Positions 54,301 to 63,459 of a stretch of 64,000 nt of DNA are shown here, piece after piece. The notes under the pieces were generated by a model that searched no databases, was not told the origin of the DNA, and was given only the letters and a program-made list of their open reading frames with translations. This DNA comes from Patiria pectinifera (taxonomy: Eukaryota > Echinodermata > Asteroidea > Valvatida > Asterinidae). Within the stretch, counting starts at the first letter, position 1. Every line of letters starts with the position of its first letter. The stretch spans positions 21,540,863-21,604,862 of the forward strand of contig CM057135.1 in NCBI GenBank assembly GCA_029964075.1, written 5' to 3'. Position numbers and translations under genes: made by a program.

Positions 54301-57181
54301 GTGGTGATGAAGCCTCATCCACACTATCATCGTCATCAGTTGTTGTTCCTGACACTGCTCCTAAACCAAATAACAAACAAAGAAAAAACTCAACATAAAA
54401 GACAAACCTGCAAGGGGGGGTCCTTATTGGGCATATGTGGAGTATAACACCCTTTATTTAGTGTGGTTTACGGTGCCGGCTCATTACATTACCATGGAAT
54501 GAGAACGTGTTAACTGAAGGTGGGGGCCAGCCGAGCTCTTATCAGAAATGCCACATTCCCATTAACGTAGAATTATGATATACAAGTGTATGCCAATCAT
54601 CTTGTCTAAATATTCAGGCAAACCATTGTTTACACATGCTGACCTGTCCGTCAATGGTCCAAAGGCTTTATCTGAGCCATTTTCAATTTACTCTCGAACC
54701 CAATTAAAAACAACTTTTCTAACCACTGAAGCTTTGGATCAAATTGTTACAAATCTTCAAACCTTTGGATCCGGACTATTGAGTGGTAGCCATGGCCATA
54801 TGTAATGGATCTATTTTTATTATGTTGACAATACTAACAAGACAAAGTCTTAAAATACTAAGACTAGATGCACTGCACAAAGGTTTATGCGCCTGCTGAG
54901 TCGGCATTTGGTGATTATTTGAACAGTTTTCAAGAGATGATACGTGTAGTTCATATACACCAGTATAGCAAAATGTTATGTTTTTGATTGACAATTTATT
55001 ACTTACTCCACTTCTCGCCATCTTTTACAACCATCAGGACTATTGCTGGGCAGGATGTGATTACATCCTCCAATACATCTTCGTCAATGATGACCCCATC
55101 TTTGTTGTCTACAAAACCTTTGAAGTCCCCAAACTTTTGTTTCACTGTAAAAAAAGAAACATTTCGTGACACGGCGTCAGATGGGCCAATCACAATTAAG
55201 GCCTCGTGATTGGCTCGTCTGACGCAGCCCGCGATATGCACTATAAAGACGGTGTCTGTGGTCGGTTCCTAGCCCCATAAATGTGGCCAAAAATACTGGA
55301 CTACTCCGTAAATAAAGGCCACATACTTTTAATTGGAACATGTACCCGAACATGTAGAACTTTATAGTTGGATTTTCACATTTAGGCTTTCTTTGTAGTT
55401 TATTTACGCTTCAGAAGCATACTCATCATCTTTATAGCGATAGCAAATTTACCCCCCCCCCCTTTCAGACATCTACATATCATGTGATTTCCATGTTCGT
55501 TTGCACATGTTTGCGTATCTTAATTCCAACATGAAATCACACAAAGTAGATGTCTGAAAAAGGGGCGATAAAACATCAGATTTCACCTCTTTTATCCCAC
55601 CCCAGAGTTCATTTACATACCTCATAGATTCAGCAGTCATTTACGAAGCCTAATGATCGACTTGAAACAGACCCCCCAAAACAGTGAAAAATCTTGACGA
55701 TTTCAGTGGAAATTGTCCGTAAAAATATGCCAGTACCAAAGGCTGTCTTCCATTTTGTTTTACTAATTATGTAAATATATGCATCATGTGATGACATCAA
55801 AAAAAAATCTGCGCGCGCGATGTATGTGTGTATATACCACACCGCTTTCAGGCACCGCAAGTGTTGAGTTCAATTTTCGTCTGGTGCGTTGTCGCGGAAA
55901 GCAGGACAACGAGAATGCCCTCCACTGCAACGCACCAGACGAAAATTGAACTCACTTGCGGCGCCTGAAAGCGGTGTGGTACCCACATACATCACGCGTG
56001 CAAATTTTGTTGAGTGTAATCACGTGATGCATACATTTACATAATTAGTAAAACAAAATGGAAGACAGCCGTTGGAACTGGCGTTTTATGGACAAGCCAC
56101 CGAAATCGTCAAGATTTTTCACTTTTTTGGTGGTCTGTTGCAAGTCCATCATTAGGCTTCGTAAATGACTGCTGAATGTATGAGGTACATGTATGTAAAT
56201 GAACTCTGGGGCGGGATAAAAGAGGTGAAATTTGGAAAATTTTGGAGAGGCCGTTTTTTTTAGGGTCTCTTGCTACCACATTCTAACGAACAGGTTATTC
56301 CTCCAGCGCTACATGTGAATTAGCTCTACTGAGTGGAGCGTTGAATTACGGGTACCCCGCCATACCAACGCTCCACCGATTCGCCATACTTTGGGGGCAC
56401 CATCACAGTAGCATAGTCACAAACCCACGCGAGGACAAAAAGACCCCCAAAAAATGGTAAAGAGATTACAAATGAGAGAGACAGTTATCCTGGATTGATC
56501 TATACATTCTTGACATTCCATGAGACCCCTTATATTGTTCCCAAACAGCGAACATTTTGGAAAAAAACAGCAAAATAGTCTGAAAACTTACAGTTCAATG
56601 TGTTTGCATGGAGGCTCAGTTCTTGAATTAGCTTGTCAATGAGGGCGTCTGACGTGACGTCATCGTCGTTGCTCGATCGCGAAGAAAAACAAGTCGCGCT
56701 TTATCAACGACTGTTTCGTGTAAACAAATTAATGACGTCTCCACCTTGGGTGTGTTCAAAGCCCATACTGTCGTACGGCGCGGATCGGAGCACATGCAAA
56801 CACATTGAACTGTAAGTTTTCAGACTATTTTGCTGTTTTTTTCCAAAATGTTCGCTGTTTGGGAACAATATAAGGGGTCTCATGGAATGTCAAGAATGTA
56901 TAGATCAATCCAGGATAACTGTCTCTCTCATTTGTAATCTCTTTACCGGTTTTTGGGGGTCTTTTTGTCCTTGCGTGGGTTTGTGACCATGCTACTGTGA
57001 TGGTGCCCCCAAAGTATGACGAATCGGTGGAGCGTTGGTATGGAGGGGTACCCGTAATTCAACGCTCCACTCAGTAGAGCTACATGTGAATAAATATGGA
57101 ACATGTCAGCTGGAGTTAATCAAGCTACGGTAGTACTTACTTGTCCTTTTGCATTTCGAAAATAGTGTCAGGTTGCAACAT
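48021..57181 (-). CDS. EnSpm accessory protein, ten exons, intact (SAMD3-like family)
   Basis: Exons on the minus strand: 57181-57141, 56671-56592, 55144-55007, 54360-54245, 53826-53690, 52862-52769, 51510-51166, 49914-49746, 48905-48778 and 48341-48021. All junctions are GT-AG and all phases agree, giving 1,569 bases, 522 codons plus stop. The N-terminus (LKQKFGDFKGFVDN) is PB1/CIDE-like, the middle has a basic NLS-like stretch (SSPPVKKLKRSFE), and the C-terminal half (TFPLRRDK; QDFALMFP; FLMATGMSRREINHYYVVID; LFKAHYVFGLEYARPLQNFW) matches a family often labelled SAMD3-like in fish and invertebrates. Function unknown; its place beside the transposase suggests a role in transposition. The first two exons are the least certain. 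Confidence 0.8.
48778..48905 (-). CDS. Accessory gene exon 9
   Basis: Reads WDASSAKTFLLLCLLPPSGQ, then AGVAKISVHSAIDLLVQFTK. Acceptor TTTTTTTTGCAG, donor GTACAAG. Phase 1 in, 0 out. Confidence 0.8.
49746..49914 (-). CDS. Accessory gene exon 8
   Basis: Reads LEQDFALMFPQRHTRFLEKW, then ASELITSAEGENKHG. Acceptor TTTTTCATGTAG, donor GTATGGC. Confidence 0.8.
49915..51165 (-). other. Intron of accessory gene
   Basis: Contains two poly-G runs (about 50366 and 50419) and TACATGTACA tracts. The long minus-strand ORF at 50286-51287 is out of frame with the true exon. Confidence 0.55.
51166..51510 (-). CDS. Accessory gene exon 7
   Basis: Reads EAFYDERTNTGFLAARIKNI, MTGGPMNQRSYPSKTDD, ERMRKTFPLRRDKV and ends PRFLNTPGL. 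Acceptor GCTTTTTACATTAG, donor GTACGTC. Confidence 0.85.
51603..52170. repeat. Palindromic element with about 170-bp arms
   Basis: CATAAGCTACTTTTAGATGA and AATATCACCATTTAAAC on the left are mirrored by GTTTAAATGGTGATATT and TCATCTAAAAGTAGCTTATG on the right. The spacer is about 230 bp. Intronic. Confidence 0.75.
52380..52735 (+). repeat. Dispersed repeat copy 2 inside EnSpm
   Basis: Diverged direct copy of 42880-43235: GCAGACATTTTGAATTA, GTAGAACATTATGAAATT and GATGGATTGAATTTT. Confidence 0.65.
52769..52862 (-). CDS. Accessory gene exon 6
   Basis: Reads RIPPSAIKRKYALGIVNLFS then SLKDPHTATGH. Acceptor TTATTTTGCAG, donor GTAAGAA. Confidence 0.8.
53096..53511. mobile_element. piggyBac-type MITE (416 bp, TTAA flanks)
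   Basis: CCCTAAAAGGG at the left end and CCCTTTAGGG at the right, each flanked by TTAA (53092-53095 and 53512-53515). The interior ends in poly-G and poly-C runs. No coding capacity. Confidence 0.7.
53690..53826 (-). CDS. Accessory gene exon 5
   Basis: Reads FIEDLLQRVPGGEAILAEYD then LLVNITAAHMMEKHG. Acceptor GTTGCTTTTAG, donor GTAAAG. Confidence 0.8.
54245..54360 (-). CDS. Accessory gene exon 4 (acidic, basic cluster)
   Basis: Reads AVSGTTTDDDDSVDEASSPP then VKKLKRSFETLSPKDEAT. KKLKR may be a nuclear localisation signal. Acceptor TTATTTGGTTTAG, donor GTAATTT. Confidence 0.75.
55007..55144 (-). CDS. Accessory gene exon 3 (PB1/CIDE-like)
   Basis: Reads KQKFGDFKGFVDNKDGVIID then SCPAIVLMVVKDGEKW. 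Acceptor TTCTTTTTTTACAG, donor GTAAGTA. Confidence 0.75.
55463..55559. repeat. Small palindrome
   Basis: TTTCAGACATCTAC and CATGTGATTTCCATG on the left pair with AACATGAAATCAC and GTAGATGTCTGAAA on the right. Confidence 0.65.
55580..56231. repeat. Foldback MITE, 652 bp, about 300-bp arms
   Basis: Ends are ATTTCACCTCTTTTATCCC and GGGATAAAAGAGGTGAAAT. Arms extend to GTCTGGTGCGTTG / CAACGCACCAGAC around a 35-base loop (55892-55926). Arm identity is high, with scattered differences. Confidence 0.85.
56322..57081. repeat. Inverted repeat with 289-bp arms overlapping exon 2
   Basis: Left arm 56322-56610 and right arm 56793-57081, separated by 182 bp. The left arm contains the last 19 bases of accessory exon 2 and its donor; the right arm carries an inverted copy of both. 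Confidence 0.8.
56592..56671 (-). CDS. Accessory gene exon 2
   Basis: Reads NDDDVTSDALIDKLIQELSL then HANTLN. Acceptor chosen at TTCTTCGCGATCGAG because it alone gives phase agreement with exon 1; donor GTAAGTTT. Confidence 0.55.
57141..57181 (-). CDS. Accessory gene exon 1 with start codon
   Basis: ATG at 57181, reading MLQPDTIFEMQKDK to the donor GTAAGTA. It is the only candidate upstream with fitting phase. No promoter motif stands out. Confidence 0.5.
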
Positions 57182-58300
57182 TTTCCCCTCAAAAGTAATT
57201 AAATTAGAGAGTCAAATAAACTGCAAGACATTTTGGCAAGAAAAGTTACACAACCCTCTTCTAATCTAAAATCAATAATTTTGGCTCTGCCAATGACAAA
57301 CGTGACTACAAATATTCAATGCACATTTTGTACAATCGGGCTGATACGCAATAGATTAGGCCTAGTCAGTTCCCGATCGCAGCGCTTATTCAGCAAGCGG
57401 AAGTGATGTCTGGGAACTTGACCCCAATCGGCGTAAAAAGATCCCGGATGGCAAAATTTGATGATGCTGTTCACCGAGTTCGGGAACTTTTGGCAGTGCG
57501 AAAAGTCGCCCTTAATTCAAGATAACATTGAAGTAAATACTGATTTATTGGTTTGAAACTTTCACAGATATGAGAGATGACATTTCAGTAAATATATAAA
57601 AGATAGGCCCTAAGCCTAGGCCCCTTCATACAGTAGCATACAGATACAGATGTAGTGTATAGGCCTATATATGTTGCATCATATTTTGTTTCAATGAGTG
57701 CTCAACGGCAATGGGCCATAATCACGAGTCGTCTGAACAAAATATTGACCACACTGAAATAACAAGATAATCTGTTCAAATTGACACAAAAAAGTGTCAT
57801 TGGAATTTTGTGAAGTATACTTTAGGTTATAAAGGTCATTTTTGAACGGAAAACTCTAATGCATGACTCAATCGAAACTATGATAAACAGGGCCGGATTA
57901 TATCGGTCGCCTAAAAAAATTAGGCTAGCGTTCTTGCATAGGTTAGGCCTAACGTACGTTATACGTACGACTGTTAAACCAAGATTATTCATACTGAAGA
58001 CGCGTCGAAAATTCGCTTACCGTTTTCTAAGAATCCATTCATCCCCCCGAAGGACAACAACTTAGTTGTTTGCCGATCGGCGGTGGTGACGCGGACTATC
58101 ACGGGCATCCTCTCCGGTGGATGAGGCTAGATTAAATACCTTAACAAACTGCAGTGATAGTTTACAAACAATGGCGTCCGTCTGCGCCCGGCCGGCCCGC
58201 GCGCGAATCACGCGTCATATCCCATAATACTCGTACTCACAAAGGTGATGCCGTCCAATCAGATTGCTGGATTTTCACCATGAGCACATTTTGTTATCTT
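57182..58300. other. 5' flank of the accessory gene within EnSpm
   Basis: No coding frame recognised. It probably holds the promoter of the two-gene unit, by position only. Confidence 0.4.
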
Positions 58301-58446
58301 TTAACACCAGCACTAAACTTACACCAAGTTATTCGAGTTTCTGCTTGCACATTTGAATAAATTGGTGTTACTTTAACACCATGGGAATCACCCAAACTTT
58401 TACACCACTTCAGTGTCAGCAATTTAACACCAGAGTTTTTGCAGTG
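58300..58446 (-). repeat. Right terminal and subterminal repeats of EnSpm element
   Basis: TTAACACCA motifs at about 58299, 58370 and 58423, TTGGTGTTA at 58361, and the terminal AGTTTTTGCAGTG. Confidence 0.85.
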
Positions 58447-60154
58447 TAGTTTTGCAGTTGTGTTAGTATCACAGGAGGGCCTGCAGAATCACAAGTGTAC
58501 GTGGTGCAGTGACTGCAACAGAATTTATTCGTCATATCAGAGACTTCAACATCACAAATGCAATCCCCATACTTCATCAAAGACACCACATGTGTCATAT
58601 GCAGCAGCTGTGAAGAGTCAAGGCCCTAATCCAAGAAAACTACCGACTACTGCTGTGGATTCCTTTTCCTCACAGTCTACCCACCCTAATGACCAGTTGA
58701 AACTATCGCAGCAAATAAATACCCACCCTGATGACCAGTCTCAACTATCGCAGCAAATAACTACCGGTACCAAACATGTGTCATCTCCACTGGCAAAACA
58801 CACCATAAATCATGACAGTCAAACACAATTAGAAAGTGTTAGTTTTCAAGGCAGAAGTCAACGGAGCTTTGCATTTCATAGAATAGATGTAGGTTTGCAG
58901 ATGTGACTTTGTCAACAATTGTCATTGCCACTTGTCAGTATTTTACCCGAGTGTAACTTGGCTCACTCAGCAGGGAAACCGGCATCGATTGCACCTATTA
59001 TTGGCGATGGAAACTGTTTCTTTAGGACCCTCAGTTATTTAGTTACAGGAAGTGAAAGATTTCATGGTGAATTGCGAAGTTTTGTTGTGTCCCACATGAA
59101 TGTTATCAGGATGCCTGTGGAACAGTTTTGCTTTGATGAAAGGACGTCTCTACCAGTTTATTTAGCTCGGAGTAATATGTCACAGGACGGTTCATGGGCC
59201 ACTGATGTGGAGATATTTACTGCTGCTCATCTTTTGGGGACGGATATTTATGTTTACTCAGCTGGAAACAACAATGCAAATCCCAGATGGCATAAATTTA
59301 CAGGAAAGATGCTGGATAGAAATGCCTAAGTTAGTGACCGATCGTTCTATATTCATCACAAGAATGGTAACCATTATGAGGCAGTATTGAGCGTTCATCA
59401 GTCTGGTGAAACGTCTTTCATGGAGATGCGCACTGAAAACAACACAACAGAATTTATTTGGCTTGTACGGGAATTCAACCAGCAGCTACAATTTGCTTCT
59501 AAGAAAAAACAGGTCAGTGTCAAGTGCCAATCATCAACACAGATAGCTAAACATCGCTTCAGTCAAACTCCCACAACAACGGAAACTCTCAAAACAACGG
59601 AAAAACAGTCGACAAATCAAGATCGCCTACCCAGTGAATCGAGTCAAACAGTACAAATGGAAAAAGCAAGATGGAACTTAAAAGAGAAAAAGATCGCCTG
59701 AGGAAGCAACTGAGACGAAAAGAACCAGAATTTAGGAAAAAGTAAGCTGCGTGGGAAAGCAATTGCAAAAAGAAAAGAAGATATGTTTCAGAGATGAGAG
59801 ACGGAGAGAAGGCAAAAGAGTTAGAAAGTGTACATCGAAGAAGAAGTAACCAAGACTACAGAAGTAAAGAAAAAGAAAAAGAATTAGAAAGTATTCTAAG
59901 AAGAAGTAACCCAGACTACAGAAGTAAAGAAAAAGAAAAAGAATTAGAAAGCATACAAAGAAAAAGAAGTAACCCAGGCTACAGAAGTCAAGAAAATGCA
60001 AAGGAATTAGAAAGCATACAAAGAAGAAGAAGTAACCCAGACTACAGAAGTAAAGAAAAAGAAAAGGAATTAGAAAGTATACAAAGAAGAAGAAGTAACC
60101 CAGACTACAGAAGTAAAAAACAAGAAAAAGATCTAAAAATTAATGTGGCCTGAC
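58447..60154 (+). pseudogene. OTU-type cysteine protease ORF with basic repeats (Helitron-like fragment)
   Basis: A plus-strand frame continues through TGA at 58904 and TAA at 59327. It has a Cys/His finger (CTWCSDCNRIYSSYQRLQHHKC), then an OTU core with catalytic Cys in GDGNCFFRTLSYL (near 59005) and the partner His in NGNHYEAV (near 59370). After a one-base shift near 59695 and a TAA near 59742 come five repeats of about 21 residues (ELESIQRRRSNPDYRSKEKE). OTU domains followed by such repeats occur at the N-terminal side of some animal Helitron proteins; no Rep or helicase part is visible. The 5' end is cut by the EnSpm terminus. Confidence 0.7.
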
Positions 60155-60162
60155 GTTGCGAA

Positions 60163-61104
60163 CTTAGCAAGTTCTTCTTCAGAGGCTAAAACAAAAATGA
60201 CAGAGGTACATACATTAACTTGGGGGTGCACACAAACATGCAGGGCTAAAAGAAGAAACACAAAAGGAGGATAAGGTGGGAAAGGTGTGAAAAGATGCAG
60301 GGGAGGGTGGATGAGAGAACAAAGAAACAACGGGAGATGGCAAACCACAAGGGGTCTGGTATAAACAGGGGTGGGACCAGAAAGGGGAAGGATCAAAGGT
60401 CACAGGGAGTGGGAGCGGACAAAAGAGTGTGAAAGTGAAGGGGGATGATGCGGGGGGGGGGGTAACAGTATGGAGGTGGAAAGGGATGAAAGATGGGGGA
60501 AGATGGGTAAACACAAACAAGGAAGACCAGGTGGATTATCTGTAACAGAAGACAATGCAGGAAGAAAAGGATTAATCATTTCCAAGTTGGAAGTTGAGAC
60601 CATGTGGTTGAATAGTTCGAAGACGATTCATCCACACTTATCAGAAATGGAGTGGTTAGGCAGGTTGAAGTGATGACCAACAGGGGTGTCTAGTTTCTTG
60701 GTGTTGACCGTTGACCGGTGGGCATAGAAACGCTTCTTGAGCGTATTCTTAGTCTCACCTACATACTGCACTCCACAGACCCTGCAAAAAATGAGATATA
60801 TGACATTAGAGGTGTTACAAGTGATGTTACCAATGGTTCTGCGGGTAGTGACAGAAGAGTGGCCAGAAAAGGAGTCAGACTCCTGGATATGAATCTGGCA
60901 GACAACACATCTGGAACTGCACTTGAAAGTACCATGCTGGGTGGGAGGGGATGCATCTAAGGATGGGACTTCAGCTCGAAAAATCAAGTCCCGTAGATTT
61001 CGAGGACGCCTGTAAGCCAATGTGGGGCCGTTGGGGATGGCGCGGGCAAGGCGATCTGAAGTATGGAGGATATGATGATTGTCATAGGTGATTTTGCGAA
61101 GCAC
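60163..61104 (-). mobile_element. Penelope-like element, 5'-truncated, GIY-YIG domain
   Basis: A minus-strand frame from 61104 reads PRNLRDLIFRAEVPS, then a Cys-rich linker (CSSRCVVCQIH; GNITCNTSNVIYLIFCRVCG) and the endonuclease core (VQYVGETKNTLKKRFYAHRS; HFNLPNHSISD). IYLI...YVGET is the GIY-YIG signature. The frame stops at DKCG and the 3' region runs to about 60163. The reverse transcriptase part is missing. Confidence 0.8.
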
Positions 61105-61215
61105 TCATAGCCAAATTGGAGTCAAATGACTCTTCAAAAGGAGTAAACGGCGCTTTACTCCGATAAAGATTCATTGGACTCTGATGTAGAGTCAATTTGA
61201 CTCCCCTCCTAGAGT
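61105..61215. repeat. Inverted GAGTCAAAT motifs next to the Penelope fragment
   Basis: GGAGTCAAATGACTC and, inverted, GAGTCAATTTGACTCC with CTAGAGTG. Possibly a transposon end or small hairpin; not classified. Confidence 0.4.
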
Positions 61216-61575
61216 GTTGTTGGCGGGCTCCGCAAAGTTTCTTATATTTTTATGGCGCCTATTATGCGCGTAGTCTGGTCACTGACTCCCCAGATCGATG
61301 TAGCAGGTCACCAGTCTACGTTGCTATGCTGTCCGCCATCTTATTTGTCATGTTGTTGTAAATGCCGGCGCGGTGAAGTCTTCTGAATTTTAGTGAGTTA
61401 AACTGCGAATTATTTCATTACAATCACAAGTTATCAGAATATTTCAGTGTATGTGGTTTTAAGCATTACTTTTTAGCTAGAAATTAACAAATGAAATGTG
61501 ATTAAGCTGTAAAACGCAACGTTAGCCAATTTGTTTAGACTGACCATCAGACCATTTATTGTGTTATTTAACGTT
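61216..61575. other. Gene-free stretch inside the duplication unit
   Basis: No coding or structural feature seen. Confidence 0.4.
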
Positions 61576-62506
61576 AAAGCAATTGCAAAAAGAAAAGAAG
61601 ATATGTTTCAGAGATGAGAGACGGAGAGAAGGCAAAAGAGTTAGAAAGTGTACATCGAAGAAGAAGTAACCAAGACTACAGAAGTAAAGAAAAAGAAAAA
61701 GAATTAGAAAGTATTCTAAGAAGAAGTAACCCAGACTACAGAAGTAAAGAAAAAGAAAAAGAATTAGAAAGCATACAAAGAAAAAGAAGTAACCCAGGCT
61801 ACAGAAGTCAAGAAAATGCAAAGGAATTAGAAAGCATACAAAGAAGAAGAAGTAACCCAGACTACAGAAGTAAAGAAAAAGAAAAGGAATTAGAAAGTAT
61901 ACAAAGAAGAAGAAGTAACCCAGACTACAGAAGTAAAAAACAAGAAAAAGATCTAAAAATTAATGTGGCCTGACGTTGCGAACTTAGCAAGTTCTTCTTC
62001 AGAGGCTAAAACAAAAATGACAGAGGTACATACATTAACTTGGGGGTGCACACAAACATGCAGGGCTAAAAGAAGAAACACAAAAGGAGGATAAGGTGGG
62101 AAAGGTGTGAAAAGATGCAGGGGAGGGTGGATGAGAGAACAAAGAAACAACGGGAGATGGCAAACCACAAGGGGTCTGGTATAAACAGGGGTGGGACCAG
62201 AAAGGGGAAGGATCAAAGGTCACAGGGAGTGGGAGCGGACAAAAGAGTGTGAAAGTGAAGGGGGATGATGCGGGGGGGGGGGTAACAGTATGGAGGTGGA
62301 AAGGGATGAAAGATGGGGGAAGATGGGTAAACACAAACAAGGAAGACCAGGTGGATTATCTGTAACAGAAGACAATGCAGGAAGAAAAGGATTAATCATT
62401 TCCAAGTTGGAAGTTGAGACCATGTGGTTGAATAGTTCGAAGACGATTCATCCACACTTATCAGAAATGGAGTGGTTAGGCAGGTTGAAGTGATGACCAA
62501 CAGGGG
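61576..62506 (+). repeat. Tandem duplication, copy 2, interrupted by a BEL/Pao LTR
   Basis: Identical to 59756-60686, including the basic-repeat ORF (61614-61973) and the Penelope 3' region (61983-62506). It stops at CCAACAGGGG where the LTR starts. Confidence 0.85.
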
Positions 62507-63232
62507 TGTAGCCTTGCAAACGACATTTGCTACACAAGTGTTTTATTTGAAGTATTCGGTCCCTTTCTGAACACACATGACACACCCTGAGGCAGTAGTA
62601 CTTTAGTGCTGTTGTATTTGGTGCTTATGGTGGTGGTGGTGGTGGTTCACTGTAATTACACAAATTACAATACTTAACTTTAGTATTAACAATTACGGAA
62701 AAACATAATAAACCATTAGATTAATTAGTCAAAATATATGCGATTGAGCTTGCGCCTTCACTTGACATAATGCGTACATTATCCCTGTACGTGTAAGTAA
62801 ACACCCCCAAAACATATAAATCTTCACTTTGAAAAGCTGCAAATAATCTTACTAAATCACTCAAAACACGATAAATTATAACCATGAATAAATCAACAAG
62901 GCTTACCGATTGTGTTGGATCCGAAACTACAACATTTGGGACTTAGAAAACCTGATAATTTTACATTTATTTGGGGAGATAAATTTGGTACACGTTCATT
63001 GTTTACGAATCATCGGAATCATGAAGAATTTAAACTTTGACCTTACAAAATGCACCATATCACAAGAGGGCGTTATTACAAAAGTACGGGAACAATTAAC
63101 GTACGCACAGTTTTACCGCAACAAACTTATTTCCAATCAAAGGTATGCGTGATCATAAATTAAAGTTTAGAAAACACTTTGAAATAACAACTATGATTAA
63201 ACCCAAATTAAATTTCACAACTTGCCGCTACA
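62507..63232 (-). repeat. 3' LTR of a BEL/Pao retrotransposon (726 bp)
   Basis: Ends TGTAGCCTTGC...TTGCCGCTACA on the plus strand. On the minus strand it follows a purine-rich GGGGCTGGGGA (about 63233-63245). It lies downstream of the integrase end, as expected for a 3' LTR. Contains a TGG microsatellite at 62628-62646. Confidence 0.7.
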
Positions 63233-63459
63233 TCCCCAGCCCCATGAACTGACTCGACCTGTTCATTTTTCTACACCTTTAAGCGGCACACTTCAAATTT
63301 CAAAGCGTCAAGGATTAATTAAATGCACTACAATTTCCAAATGATTGTGTCCTTGAAAAACATGAATCACATTCAGAGTCGACTTCTTTGATCAGTAACA
63401 AATCACGAATGTTCACTTGGCCAGAGTTCAATCACAAATGTTCATTGATTGATGAAACT

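Larger units (their letters stand above)
42046..58446 (-). mobile_element. EnSpm/CACTA-type DNA transposon (16.4 kb)
   Basis: Left end CACTGCAAAAACTGGAGTGT; right end (reverse complement) CACTGCAAAAACTCTGGTGT. Thirteen terminal bases match, then similar GTGTTAAA sequence. Both subterminal regions are full of TGGTGTTA/TAACACCA motifs, as in EnSpm transposase-binding regions. TA flanks each end (42044-42045 and 58447-58448), compatible with a 2-bp target duplication. Inside are a transposase gene and a ten-exon accessory gene, both on the minus strand, plus later insertions. Confidence 0.85.
59756..61575 (+). repeat. Tandem duplication unit, copy 1 (1,820 bp)
   Basis: From AAAGCAATTGCAAAAAG on, identical by eye to 61576 onward for 931 bases, offset exactly 1,820. 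It contains the OTU-gene repeats, the Penelope fragment and a unique right part. Confidence 0.85.

Noticed and set aside
59732..60001. Hydrophobic minus-strand ORFs with LFLYFCSLGYF repeats (also 61564-61821)
   Set aside because: Antisense of the basic SNPDYRSKEKE repeats; membrane look is accidental.
60133..60673. Short ORFs on both strands between the Penelope 3' end and GIY-YIG part (also 61953-62493)
   Set aside because: Low-complexity Pro/Ser or Gly/Arg translations of Penelope 3' non-coding sequence.
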